The notes below the pieces were generated by a model, which did not search any database, was not told the origin of the DNA, and worked only from the letters and a program-made list of their open reading frames with translations. This document shows, in pieces, positions 38,723 through 48,293 of a stretch of DNA of 64,000 nucleotides. Location: positions 99,481 to 163,480 of the forward strand of contig NZ_JAUORV010000013.1 in assembly GCF_030548205.1 (NCBI RefSeq), written 5' to 3'. The DNA is from Aliiglaciecola sp. 3_MG-2023. GTDB taxonomy: Bacteria > Pseudomonadota > Gammaproteobacteria > Enterobacterales > Alteromonadaceae. Made by a program: the position numbers and the translations under genes. The first letter of the stretch is position 1; every line of letters starts with the position of its first letter.

Positions 38723-39150
38723 GGTGATAATCACCTTAAGACGTAACAAAATTAGCGTGCCATTCACGATTAAATACCACAGCAAAGGTAAACCTGCGTT
38801 TATCTTTGCTAATTTGTTTTTATCGGCTTTCTACAGACCCTAGCCATCCATTTAATTTAACTGGCTTTGCTGGGTATTTTATTCAACAAGCATTAAGAAT
38901 AATCCCTCTATTTGTTATTGGCCTTGTCACTTACCACAAAATAAATCAAACAATTTATTTACCTAAACTAGCTTGCAACCATACAAAAACATAATATAAC
39001 CCACTGTTTCAAATAAACTTTTCATCACTGTTGAGTATATGTCAACAGGGTGTTTCATATATGTTACTTGAGCGCGCAATTTTTAAGATGTAAAAACTAC
39101 CACTTCCAAAAAACAAAAAAATAACAAAAAAATAACAGTGGCTAGGAATA
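38723..39150. other. 428-bp intergenic region
   Basis: A short dyad GGTGAT-A-ATCACC follows the GST stop. A 62-codon frame from a TTG at 38806 has a hydrophobic stretch but no ribosome site, so I do not call it. The last 100 bp are AT-rich with repeated AAAAAATAACAAAAAAATAAC just before the esterase gene and likely hold its promoter. Confidence 0.45.
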
Positions 39151-40179
39151 ATGTTGTCAAAAGATGCAAATAAACAAATAGGTCAGACTGAAAAAGAAAC
39201 ATTTTTTGGCAGTCAAAATACGGCAAAAGAAAATGTCTCAGACAAAGCCGAAGCATCAAGTACTGGTCTTGATGACCATGCTCAAGAAGTGCTTAACTAT
39301 ATTCATTCTTTACCTCCAGCATACGAATTCGAACCTAAATATGTTAGGCAATTTCGGAAGAATCCCTACGAACATGAGGATGTTACCGATATCACCAAAG
39401 AAGATATAAGCATTCCGTGTGCAAACCATGAATTAGAAGCACGAGTTTATAGGCCAGCCTCCTCACATGAAAATCTGTACCCTACACTTATTTATTTTCA
39501 TGGGGGAGGTTTTGTCCTTGGTGACATTCATTCTTATGACAAATTCCTTGCACAACTATGTGTGCAATCAAATGTTGTGATTATTTCCGTTGCCTATCGA
39601 CTCGCTCCAGAAACGGTCTTTCCTGGAGCCATTGAAGACACCCAAGAATCTACAGATTGGATTGTGGAAAATGCACTATCTCTAAAGCTTGATTCAACAC
39701 GCATTGGGTTAGGGGGCGATAGTGCAGGTGCTAATTTAGCTATCGTTTATTGCTTACTCAATAAAAACAAATTTAAACCTTATTTTCAGTTATTAATCTA
39801 TCCCAGTATTGTCGGTAACAATTCCACTCCAAGTCGAGAGGCATTCTCTAAAGATCTTCTGTTAACTGAAAATTTATTAAAATGGTTTCACCAACATTAC
39901 ATCAGTAAAGAAGATGAAAACGATCCCCGTTTTAACGTATTAAATGCCGAGGAGTTTGCACACCTTCCTCCTGCATTTATTTTAACTTGTGGCTTTGATC
40001 CCCTTAGGGATGAAGGGCAAATGTTTGTAGATAAACTCACCGAAAATGGTGTAGCAGTGAAACACTCTTGTTATACCGACATGTTTCATGGGTTTATCAA
40101 CTTTGGCGTATTGCAACAATCAAAAGACGCTGTCACTGAGTGCGCGATGGTGCTCAATTCAGTGATGTACCAGAGCTAA
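39151..40179 (+). CDS. HSL-type alpha/beta hydrolase (esterase/lactonase-like)
   Basis: 342 residues. The oxyanion motif HGGG (117-120), nucleophile motif GDSAG with Ser191, Asp283 in GFDPLRDEG, and His313 in MFHGF form the full catalytic set of hormone-sensitive-lipase (family IV) esterases. An unusual hydrophilic N-terminal extension of about 45 residues precedes the cap. No signal peptide, so cytoplasmic. It is first in a same-strand series with a TonB receptor, alcohol dehydrogenase, MFS and semialdehyde dehydrogenase, suggesting that it opens an imported ester or lactone. Confidence 0.9.
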   Translation: MLSKDANKQIGQTEKETFFGSQNTAKENVSDKAEASSTGLDDHAQEVLNYIHSLPPAYEFEPKYVRQFRKNPYEHEDVTDITKEDISIPCANHELEARVYRPASSHENLYPTLIYFHGGGFVLGDIHSYDKFLAQLCVQSNVVIISVAYRLAPETVFPGAIEDTQESTDWIVENALSLKLDSTRIGLGGDSAGANLAIVYCLLNKNKFKPYFQLLIYPSIVGNNSTPSREAFSKDLLLTENLLKWFHQHYISKEDENDPRFNVLNAEEFAHLPPAFILTCGFDPLRDEGQMFVDKLTENGVAVKHSCYTDMFHGFINFGVLQQSKDAVTECAMVLNSVMYQS

Positions 40180-40253
40180 TAGGCCAAAAAATTAGTAAGA
40201 CGCGTTTTGTTTTAAAACGAATTTTCAGGACACACACTTTCGGGACACAATTT

Positions 40254-42896
40254 ATGAAAACAACTAAAATATTAACTACAAAAAAGTTACTCGCTATTTC
40301 TATCACGGCTGCACTAGCTTTCTCAGCAAGTGCTCAACAAAACACAAGTAGTGAAGACGAACCTGAAAAAATTCAAGTTACAGGTTCATACATTAAACGT
40401 ACCTCAGTGGATGCCGCCGAGCCAGTACAAGTACTAGATTACAATTACATTCAATCTACCGGTGCCACCACGGTTTCAGAGCTGATCGGAAAATTAGCGA
40501 TTTCTTCTGGTGCTGAAAACCAAGCTGACTCTTTTTCACAAGCCGCTAGCCAAGGAACAGGTAATGTGAATTTACGCGGCTTAGGCTTAAGTTCAACATT
40601 GGTGCTCATCAATGGTCGTCGTCAAACAATTTCAGGAGCACTGACCAATGATGGCAGTGTATTTGTGGATACCAGTCATATTCCTATTGATGCTATTGAG
40701 CAAGTTGAAGTGTTAAAAGAAGGTGCCGCTTCTACTTATGGTTCGGATGCCATTGCCGGTGTAGTTAACTTTATATTACGTAAAGATTTTGAAGGGTTTG
40801 AAATTAACGCTTCAATCAGCAAAGCCGACGATAGTAGTCAAAAAGACACTGACATAGGCTTTTTATGGGGAGCTGAATTTGACAACACCTCGATTGTAGT
40901 ATCGGGTCATTACTTAGACAGAACACCGCTAACCATTGCTGATAGACCTGAGTTGGGTGATGTAGCATTTAGCTCTTTGGGTAATTCATTCTTACTTTTG
41001 GCTAACGCTGAGGTAGCCGATGGACCCTACGCTGGGAGCTATGGTGCCTATGAAAATGTACCTGACCCCACCTGCTTAGATGATACCTTAGGCATGATCA
41101 TTCCCCAAGCATATGGTTCACGCTGTGGTTTTAATTATGGGCCTTTATATAACTTAGTGAATACTGAAACCCGTGCACAACTGTATAGCAATATATCTCA
41201 TGATTTTGACAACGGAATTGCCTTATCTGCGGATCTTAGTTGGAGCTCAAATGAGGTAAAAGATAACCCTCAATCACCCAGTTACCCAGACTTAACGTTT
41301 CCATACATTGGTCCTACAGACTCAGGTAACCCATTTGGTGTCGGTGTCGTTTGGTTAGGTCGACCATTAGGAGCTGATTATGAACCCGCTTTATCACCCC
41401 GTGAAAATGATACCTTCCGCACCTCGTTAAGTTTAGTAGGTGACTTTGATAATGGTTGGAGTTGGGACACAGCATTAACTTACAGTAAAAATAACTATAA
41501 GCAGTATCAGCAAGACCAATTGAAATCAAGACTAGTAGCAGCATTAGCAGGGGTTGGTGGTCCGAATAACGATGAGCTGTTTAACCCTTTTGATCGCTCT
41601 AGCCTTAGCCAATCCGTTATCGATGACTTTACCTATATGACAGAATCAGAGAAAACCACCGATTTGTTAGTACTCGATGCTGTTGTTAGCGGTGATTTAT
41701 ATGAAGTTTCAGCCGGAACAATTGGTTTTGCGGCTGGTATTCAAGCGCGAACTGAAAGCTTTAAAGTTGAAACCGATGATGTCAATGAAATCAAATTTGA
41801 TGACCAAGGCAACCCTATCCCAGTTGATTTAATCTTTCTACAAGGTTTGTCAGAAGTTGATGCTGATAAAAACACCTTTGCCCTGTTTGCTGAAAGTGTT
41901 ATCCCTGTTTCAGAAGACATTGAAATAAAAGCGGCACTGCGTTACGAAAAATTAGAAAATGATTCAAGTGTCGATCCGAAAATAGCCGTTCGCTGGCAAA
42001 TATCTGATCAATGGATTATGCGCGCATCTGCAAGTACCGCCTTTAGAGACGCATCGTTATCACAGAAAAATGCTTCATCGGCAGTTATTACCAGTATTAC
42101 CGATTACAATGATGACGGTACCGCAAAATCCAGTGCCTTTGTTGGTGTTATCGCTACTGGTAACGAGGATTTAAAGCCTGAAGAATCTGACAACTACAAT
42201 ATAGGTTTGATTTTTAAACCAACTGATAACTTGGATTTTAAAGTAGACTTCTGGCGTGTTGATTATACCAATTTGATCACTGTTGAAAATGCTCAGGGGA
42301 AGTTGATTGATGATCCAAATGGTGTAGATATTATTCGTACTGATGCTGGTTTCTTATCTTCTGTCAAAGTTAACTACTTCAATTCATCGTCGGTAAGTGT
42401 TGAAGGTATTGACTTCGAATCGACATGGACTTTATCAGATCAGTTTAATATTAGTTTAAATGCATCGCATTTTAATTCGTACGAACTGACTAAAGATAAC
42501 GGTGAAGTAGTTGAAGCGGCTGGCTCATTTAATATTGATAACTTTGCTCGCTCAATGCCTGAAACCAAAGGCTCTGTAAACTTTAATTGGTTGGGTGAAA
42601 GCCAAAGAGCTTCAATTAATGTTAACTATGTTTCAAGCTATGACACTGGAGTAGATGTGTCCGCTTTACCAAACGAAAGTTCAACAGTAGACGCATTTAC
42701 AACTGTAGATATGCAATATTCGGCTAATTTTTATATTACCGATGACAGTGAAGCTATATTAACCTTAGGTGTTAAAAACCTACTCAATGAAATGCCACCA
42801 CGTGCTTATATTGCTGAAGGCAGCTTAAGTTATGATCCTAAACAACATAACCCACTAGGCCGTGTGCTCTATGCGAAAGTGAAATTAGCATTCTAA
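40254..42896 (+). CDS. TonB-dependent receptor, catabolic type
   Basis: 880 residues from the ATG at 40254; upstream in-frame codons overlap the esterase gene. Signal peptide (cleavage near SASAQ), TonB-box-like EKIQVTGSYIKR, plug with NLRGLGLSSTLVLINGRRQ and QVEVLKEGAASTYGSDAIAG, and a barrel ending KVKLAF. Large receptors with this plug type usually import oligomers or organic substrates rather than iron complexes. Its place among ester and aldehyde catabolism genes supports that. A hairpin separates it from the dehydrogenase gene. Confidence 0.92.
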   Translation: MKTTKILTTKKLLAISITAALAFSASAQQNTSSEDEPEKIQVTGSYIKRTSVDAAEPVQVLDYNYIQSTGATTVSELIGKLAISSGAENQADSFSQAASQGTGNVNLRGLGLSSTLVLINGRRQTISGALTNDGSVFVDTSHIPIDAIEQVEVLKEGAASTYGSDAIAGVVNFILRKDFEGFEINASISKADDSSQKDTDIGFLWGAEFDNTSIVVSGHYLDRTPLTIADRPELGDVAFSSLGNSFLLLANAEVADGPYAGSYGAYENVPDPTCLDDTLGMIIPQAYGSRCGFNYGPLYNLVNTETRAQLYSNISHDFDNGIALSADLSWSSNEVKDNPQSPSYPDLTFPYIGPTDSGNPFGVGVVWLGRPLGADYEPALSPRENDTFRTSLSLVGDFDNGWSWDTALTYSKNNYKQYQQDQLKSRLVAALAGVGGPNNDELFNPFDRSSLSQSVIDDFTYMTESEKTTDLLVLDAVVSGDLYEVSAGTIGFAAGIQARTESFKVETDDVNEIKFDDQGNPIPVDLIFLQGLSEVDADKNTFALFAESVIPVSEDIEIKAALRYEKLENDSSVDPKIAVRWQISDQWIMRASASTAFRDASLSQKNASSAVITSITDYNDDGTAKSSAFVGVIATGNEDLKPEESDNYNIGLIFKPTDNLDFKVDFWRVDYTNLITVENAQGKLIDDPNGVDIIRTDAGFLSSVKVNYFNSSSVSVEGIDFESTWTLSDQFNISLNASHFNSYELTKDNGEVVEAAGSFNIDNFARSMPETKGSVNFNWLGESQRASINVNYVSSYDTGVDVSALPNESSTVDAFTTVDMQYSANFYITDDSEAILTLGVKNLLNEMPPRAYIAEGSLSYDPKQHNPLGRVLYAKVKLAF

Positions 42897-42921
42897 ATTC
42901 GATACCATGATTGCAGAAATC

Positions 42922-42943
42922 AAAGAGGGGGCTTCCCCTCTTT
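42922..42943 (+). terminator. partial terminator or attenuator hairpin
   Basis: AAAGAGGGG and CCCCTCTTT form a nine-base-pair stem with a GCTT loop, 26 bp after the receptor stop. The T run is inside the stem only, so it may reduce rather than end transcription into the dehydrogenase gene. Confidence 0.6.
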
Positions 42944-42963
42944 CCAACAAATAAGTTAAAAAT

Positions 42964-44121
42964 ATGTCATTTGTTTTCAATACTACTAAGTCAATTATTA
43001 ATGCACCGAACGCGTCATCTGAGTTAGGGCTATATTGTCAAACCCTCAACATCAAGAATGTGTTACTGGTTACCGATCCGGGAATTGTAAAACTAGGGCT
43101 ACATCAAAAAATGATTGCGAGTTTAGAAAATAGTGCAATCAATTATGTACTCTTTAGTGACGTCGAGGTTGATCCACCTACCGAAGTTATTGAAAACGCA
43201 TTAGCGTTTGCCAAAAACAATAATATTGACGGGGTAATTGGTCTAGGTGGAGGTAGCTCGTTAGATACCGCAAAGTTAATTGCAGCACTTACTCATTCTA
43301 AGCAAACCTTAAATGATGTATTTGGCATCGACAAACTTGAAAACTCAAGATTACCGCTGATTCAAATTCCAACGACTGCTGGTACAGGTTCTGAGGTGAC
43401 ACCTATCTCCATTGTGACCACAGGTGAAGCCATGAAAATGGGAATAGTATCTAGTGTATTACTGCCCGATATTGCGTTGCTAGATGCAACACTAACAGTC
43501 AAACTCCCACCACATATTACTGCAGCCACTGGTATTGATGCCATGGTCCATGCCATTGAGGCCTACACCAGTAAAATTAAGAAAAACATTTATTCAGATA
43601 TGCTTGCCGTTCAAGCGTTAAAATTAATGGCAAACAATATTCAAACGGCTGTGCATCAAGGTGAAGATTTAACCGCTCGTTCTAACATGATGTTAGGTGC
43701 AACCTTAGCCGGACAAGCATTTGCCAATGCACCCGTAGCGGCCGTTCATGCTTTGGCATATCCACTGGGTGGTCATTACCATATTCCTCATGGCTTGAGT
43801 AATTCATTGGTATTACCCCATGTACTGAAGTTTAATATGTCATCTGCAGCGCATTTATATGCTGAATTAGCGGACGTTATTATTCCTGAAGATTGTGCGA
43901 ACCTTGGGTCTGATAACGAAAAAGCACAGGCTTTCATCCAACATTTAGAGTATTTAATTGCCGATATTGGCCTTCCAAATCGTTTAGCGAGTGTAGAAGT
44001 AAATGAAGACGCTTTGCCAATGCTAGCGAAAGATGCGATGAAACAAGAACGATTGTTGATTAATAATCCCAGACCGATGAACGAAGCAGATATTCTAGCC
44101 ATTTATCAAGCCGCTTATTAG
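42964..44121 (+). CDS. iron-containing (group III) alcohol dehydrogenase
   Basis: 385 residues. Nucleotide-binding GLGGGSSLDTAK (94-104 region), PTTAGTGSEVTP, and metal ligands Asp192 and His196 (TGIDAMVHAIEAY), His262 and His276 (HALAYPLGGHYHIPHGLSN). The family includes 4-hydroxybutyrate, 1,3-propanediol and lactaldehyde dehydrogenases. Because the aldehyde dehydrogenase of this cluster looks like a succinate semialdehyde enzyme, oxidation of 4-hydroxybutyrate is the favoured inference. The start is 67 bp after the TonB receptor stop. Confidence 0.9.
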   Translation: MSFVFNTTKSIINAPNASSELGLYCQTLNIKNVLLVTDPGIVKLGLHQKMIASLENSAINYVLFSDVEVDPPTEVIENALAFAKNNNIDGVIGLGGGSSLDTAKLIAALTHSKQTLNDVFGIDKLENSRLPLIQIPTTAGTGSEVTPISIVTTGEAMKMGIVSSVLLPDIALLDATLTVKLPPHITAATGIDAMVHAIEAYTSKIKKNIYSDMLAVQALKLMANNIQTAVHQGEDLTARSNMMLGATLAGQAFANAPVAAVHALAYPLGGHYHIPHGLSNSLVLPHVLKFNMSSAAHLYAELADVIIPEDCANLGSDNEKAQAFIQHLEYLIADIGLPNRLASVEVNEDALPMLAKDAMKQERLLINNPRPMNEADILAIYQAAY

Positions 44122-44151
44122 TTCCTTCTAATTTTTAGATGAGATAGTGAA

Positions 44152-45507
44152 ATGACTGAAAAAACACAAAGCTCGGTTGAAACAACTTCTATACCCACAC
44201 AATCATCAAGACAAGGTCTGTATGCGGCCTATTTAATTTTTATATTGTTATTAGCTTATACATTTTCCTTTATTGATAGACAAATTCTAAGTTTACTAGT
44301 TGAACCTATGAAGCGAGATTTGGACATAAGCGATACGCAAATGAGTTTGTTACAAGGCCTGTCATTCGCATTATTTTATACCCTCATGGGATTACCTTTA
44401 GGGCGATTAGCTGATAGCAAAAGCCGCAGAGGTATTATTGCCTGGTCAATTTTTATTTGGAGCTTAATGACCGCTGCTTGTGGCTTAGCCAAAAGTTATT
44501 GGTCGTTGTTTTTTGCTCGTATGGGCGTGGGGGTAGGTGAAGCGGGATTATCTCCAGCAGCATACTCACTCATCGCCGATAGTGTGCAGAAAAGACACCT
44601 ATCCAAAGCAATTGGGGTTTATACCATGGGTATCTACTTAGGCGGCGGCATGGCGCTGATTGTAGGCGGTATGGTGATTCAATGGGCTGCGGAATTTTCA
44701 TCAATCACCATTCCTATTTTAGGAGAAGTGTATGCTTGGCAGGCTGTATTTCTTGCGGTAGGTCTGCCGGGGTTATTATTAGTACCCCTACTATTTACTC
44801 TAAAAGAGCCAGCCCGAAGCCAAAAACAAGAAAAGGCGGTTCCCGTCGCCGAAGTTATTCAGTTTTTTAAGAAAAACAAAAAAACCGTGCTCTTACATAA
44901 CTTTGGAGCAGCCCTAGCTTCCGCTGCTGGTTACGGAGCCTTAGCTTGGGTGCCAAGTTATTTGATTCGAGTACACGGAATGTCAAGTGGTGAAGTCGGA
45001 ATGGCATTCGGTCTAATCGTACTGTTTTGTGGTGCCGGAGGGGTAATTGTTGGTGGCATTATTGCTGATAAACGTTATAGAGCAGGTCAAACTGATGCGA
45101 AAATGCGAGTCGCAATGTGGGCTATGATCTTAGGTATTATTCCTACGGTGATTTACCCTTTGCTTTCTGATTTAACGATCATTTTGGTTATATTGGCAAT
45201 CTCAACTTTCTTTGCAAACTTTATGATGGGTTTAGGACCTGCAGCAATTCAAGAAGTAGTGCCGACAAATATGCGAGGACAATTCAGTGCCTTATATTTG
45301 TTCATTGTCAACTTAATCGGCTTAGGGTTAGGGCCAACATTGGTAGCCTTATCGACAGACTACATTTTTGGTTCACCTGACATGGTTGGCTACTCAATAA
45401 TATTAGTTTCAGCCATCGCCATGGGCGGCTCGGCCTTTTTGCTAGGAAAATGCTTACCTCATTACCGCGCAACCTTAGTTTCATTGGAGGAGTCTTCAAC
45501 TAAATAG
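44152..45507 (+). CDS. spinster-type MFS transporter
   Basis: 451 residues, 12 helices. The motifs YTFSFIDRQILSLLVEPMKR, LPLGRLADSKSRRGI and RMGVGVGEAGLSPAAYSLIA are those of spinster-like MFS proteins common beside TonB receptors in aquatic bacteria. It follows the dehydrogenase after 30 bp and precedes the aldehyde dehydrogenase, so it probably imports the cluster's substrate or product. The last codons run into an 18-bp tandem repeat (45491-45580). Confidence 0.9.
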   Translation: MTEKTQSSVETTSIPTQSSRQGLYAAYLIFILLLAYTFSFIDRQILSLLVEPMKRDLDISDTQMSLLQGLSFALFYTLMGLPLGRLADSKSRRGIIAWSIFIWSLMTAACGLAKSYWSLFFARMGVGVGEAGLSPAAYSLIADSVQKRHLSKAIGVYTMGIYLGGGMALIVGGMVIQWAAEFSSITIPILGEVYAWQAVFLAVGLPGLLLVPLLFTLKEPARSQKQEKAVPVAEVIQFFKKNKKTVLLHNFGAALASAAGYGALAWVPSYLIRVHGMSSGEVGMAFGLIVLFCGAGGVIVGGIIADKRYRAGQTDAKMRVAMWAMILGIIPTVIYPLLSDLTIILVILAISTFFANFMMGLGPAAIQEVVPTNMRGQFSALYLFIVNLIGLGLGPTLVALSTDYIFGSPDMVGYSIILVSAIAMGGSAFLLGKCLPHYRATLVSLEESSTK

Positions 45508-45580
45508 AAGTCTTCAACTAAATATAAGTCTTCAACTGGTTGAGAGCCTTCAGCCAATTCAGGGCCTTCAGTGAAACGAA
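45491..45580 (+). repeat. five-unit 18-bp tandem repeat across the MFS stop codon
   Basis: Units begin at 45491, 45509, 45527, 45545 and 45563. Units one and two are AGTCTTCAACTAAATAGA and AGTCTTCAACTAAATATA; later units drift (AGTCTTCAACTGGTTGAG, AGCCTTCAGCCAATTCAG, GGCCTTCAGTGAAACGAA). The MFS stop codon is inside unit one. Confidence 0.85.
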
Positions 45581-45586
45581 GGCCCT
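45561..45586 (+). terminator. hairpin after the MFS gene
   Basis: AGGGCCTTC pairs with GAAGGCCCT over an eight-base loop (stem nine). It is made from the last drifted repeat unit. The following CTCTAT has few T, so attenuation before the aldehyde dehydrogenase gene is more likely than full termination. Confidence 0.5.
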
Positions 45587-45622
45587 CTATCAACGTTATT
45601 GCCAATATCAAATGGGGTTAAA

Positions 45623-47080
45623 ATGCTATCGCTAAACGATCCGTTGCTGTTAAAAACACAACTTTTTATCAATGGGGAATGGGTGAACGGTGACTCAGGA
45701 AACACCTTTCCTATAGTCAACCCGGCCACAGGCACAGAAATATGCAAGCTTGCTAGCGGCAACAAAAATGATACTAATACAGCGATAAAGTGTGCCCAAA
45801 ATGCCATGCAAAAATGGCGTCAACTAACAGCCAAATATAGAACTCAAATATTAAAACAGTGGCATGCCCTGATCATGGAGAACATTGATGATTTGGCGTT
45901 AATTCTATGTGCAGAGCAAGGGAAACCCTTAGCTGAGGCCAAAGGGGAAATACAATACGGCGCTGCATATATTGAATGGTTTGCAGAAGAGGCCAAACGT
46001 ATTTACGGTGATATCATTCCAAGTAACAATGCAAATCAAAGACTGCTAACCGTTAAGCAACCTATTGGTGTAGTTGCAGCCATCACACCCTGGAATTTTC
46101 CAAATGCGATGATCACTCGCAAAGTGGCGCCAGCATTGGCTGCCGGTTGTGCTGTTGTGGTCAAGCCTGCAGAAGCTACGCCATTAAGTGCGCTGGCCCT
46201 AGCTGAGCTAGCCGATAGAGCAGGTCTGCCTAAAGGGTTACTTTCTATCGTAGTAGGAGTTGACGCCATAGAGATAGGCAAAGCGTTAACAGATCATCCA
46301 CTAGTGCGAAAACTGTCATTTACAGGCTCCACTAAGGTTGGGAAATTATTAATTAAACAATGTGCCGATACGGTTAAAAAGACCTCAATGGAACTTGGCG
46401 GCAACGCCCCTTTTATTGTGTTTGAAGACGCTGACTTAGATCAAGCTGTTCAAGGCGCTATTGCATCCAAATTTCGTAACGCTGGCCAAACCTGTGTTTG
46501 TGCCAACCGGTTTTTGGTGCAACGAAGCGTCTATCAAGAATTTACTGAAAAGTTTATTGAACAAACCAAAAAACTCATAGTAGGAAACGGCAATACCGAA
46601 AACGTCACTATGGGTCCGTTGATTAATACCGATGCCGTACAAAATATACATGCTTTAGTGACAGATGCTGAAAGAAATGGTGCAACTAAGGTGTTAGGCG
46701 GCGCAGCAAGCGAGTTGGGTTCTAATTATTATTTGCCTACCATTTTGACCAATGTTACCCCTCAGATGCGTATATTTAATGAAGAAATATTTGGCCCTGT
46801 TGCGCCAATTATTCCATTCGACACCGAAGAACAGGCCCTTGAATTAGCCAACGCCACTGAGGCGGGATTGGCTTCTTATGTTTATACCCAAAATTACGCA
46901 AGAATTTGGCGATTTTCCGAAAACTTAGAAAATGGCATTGTAGGTATAAACGAAGGCATTATTTCTTCAGAAGTAGCCCCTTTTGGCGGAGTAAAAGAAT
47001 CCGGTAACGGCAGAGAAGGGTCTAAATACGGTATCGACGATTACATCGAGATCAAATATCTGTGTATGGGCGGCATCTAG
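45623..47080 (+). CDS. gabD: succinate-semialdehyde dehydrogenase (GabD type)
   Basis: 485 residues from the ATG at 45623 (GGGG five bases upstream), close to the 482 of E. coli GabD. Catalytic Cys291 and its partner Cys293 lie in FRNAGQTCVCANR, a pattern specific to succinate-semialdehyde dehydrogenases, and Glu257 lies in SMELGGNAP. It oxidises succinate semialdehyde to succinate with NAD(P)+. There is no GABA transaminase gene here, so its substrate probably comes from the alcohol dehydrogenase at 42964. Confidence 0.9.
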   Translation: MLSLNDPLLLKTQLFINGEWVNGDSGNTFPIVNPATGTEICKLASGNKNDTNTAIKCAQNAMQKWRQLTAKYRTQILKQWHALIMENIDDLALILCAEQGKPLAEAKGEIQYGAAYIEWFAEEAKRIYGDIIPSNNANQRLLTVKQPIGVVAAITPWNFPNAMITRKVAPALAAGCAVVVKPAEATPLSALALAELADRAGLPKGLLSIVVGVDAIEIGKALTDHPLVRKLSFTGSTKVGKLLIKQCADTVKKTSMELGGNAPFIVFEDADLDQAVQGAIASKFRNAGQTCVCANRFLVQRSVYQEFTEKFIEQTKKLIVGNGNTENVTMGPLINTDAVQNIHALVTDAERNGATKVLGGAASELGSNYYLPTILTNVTPQMRIFNEEIFGPVAPIIPFDTEEQALELANATEAGLASYVYTQNYARIWRFSENLENGIVGINEGIISSEVAPFGGVKESGNGREGSKYGIDDYIEIKYLCMGGI

Positions 47081-47107
47081 CTAGGCTGCCCCAATAGGCC
47101 TAGAGTA

Positions 47108-48049
47108 TTAGTCTAAAAATTCTTTATCCCACTGTTGTTGTGCTTGCTCAGACTCGTTAACTAACCAGTCTCGAAAGATTTTTAGTGTTTGATTATCTTT
47201 ATAATTTTCAGGGCAAACAAAGTAGTATGACTCTTTTTTTAGCATCATATAATTATGAGCAACCACTAATTTTCCCTCCTTTATAAGGGGATCAGCTAAT
47301 GGTCGATACATTGGGATAATGCCTAAACCATCAACAGCCGCTTGCGTCGCCACAGCAACATTGTCTAGAACAATATTTTTTTTGTCTGTTTGCAAAGCAG
47401 GATAACGACTATTCGATAACCATTGAGCCCATAATTTTGACAAGTGACCATAGTGCAACCAATTGTAGTTGGCTAAATCCAAGATGTCCTCAGGGTTATG
47501 AGATTCATCAAGCAAAGACGGAGAACACACAGGTTGCACATAGACATCGATGAGTTTGTCGAAGTGACAACCTTGCCATTGCTCTTCTGTTCCAAGACGA
47601 ATCGCCGCATTCATATTTTCGCCTGAAAAATCGATTGAATCTTTACCAGTATCGAAACTGTTAGTAAAAAATGACAATGTCAGTTCAGGGTGATGTTGTT
47701 CAAGCCGACATAGCCGACTCATCAACCACGTAGAATTAACAGTAGCAGAAATCCCCAACTTTAGTTTTCGATTTTCGCTACCGTGATGGACTGTATCAGT
47801 GGCAACTTTTAAATCTGCAAAAACATTCGATATGGAGTTAGCGTAAATAACGCCTTGCTCAGTCAGTTCTAAACCCACTTTATGGCGTTCAAATAATTTA
47901 AACCCAAAATACTCTTCCAAATTTTTAATCTGCCGACTGACAGCAGACCGGGTGATGAAGAGTTCATCGGCGGCTTTAGTAAAACTTAATAAACGAGAAG
48001 CGGTGAGGAATACCCATAGCGTGTTTAACGGCGGCAAACGTTTAGACAT
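47108..48049 (-). CDS. LysR-family regulator (GcvA-like)
   Basis: 313 residues. Winged helix with LNTLWVFLTASRLLSFTKAA and ITRSAVSRQIKNLEEYFGFKL, then a substrate-binding domain. It converges with the aldehyde dehydrogenase gene, 27 bp apart, and is the only regulator directly beside that catabolic gene. Control of the 39-47 kb genes is plausible, but it is not divergent from them. Confidence 0.88.
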   Translation of the reverse strand: MSKRLPPLNTLWVFLTASRLLSFTKAADELFITRSAVSRQIKNLEEYFGFKLFERHKVGLELTEQGVIYANSISNVFADLKVATDTVHHGSENRKLKLGISATVNSTWLMSRLCRLEQHHPELTLSFFTNSFDTGKDSIDFSGENMNAAIRLGTEEQWQGCHFDKLIDVYVQPVCSPSLLDESHNPEDILDLANYNWLHYGHLSKLWAQWLSNSRYPALQTDKKNIVLDNVAVATQAAVDGLGIIPMYRPLADPLIKEGKLVVAHNYMMLKKESYYFVCPENYKDNQTLKIFRDWLVNESEQAQQQWDKEFLD

Positions 48050-48293
48050 ATAAGGCCTTTAAAATCAAAAAGTTAGCAATAAATCATTCAACTTAGTTTA
48101 TTTAATAAGAAAATATCCCTTCCCTACATTGTTAAAAAAGTTAACTTTTTCGATATTCTTGATATGAAAAGCAATATATCTTAACCCCACCAAATCAGCA
48201 AATAAGCCCACCAACATTGACTAAAAGGTAAAAACCTACCCCCTTTGCCTTTAACAGCACTGCGAAACCCCTGACTGCTGACTTGTAGCAAAT

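Noticed and set aside
38806..38994. 62-codon open frame with a hydrophobic stretch
   Set aside because: TTG start without ribosome site, no family resemblance, and it lies in a promoter-like gap.
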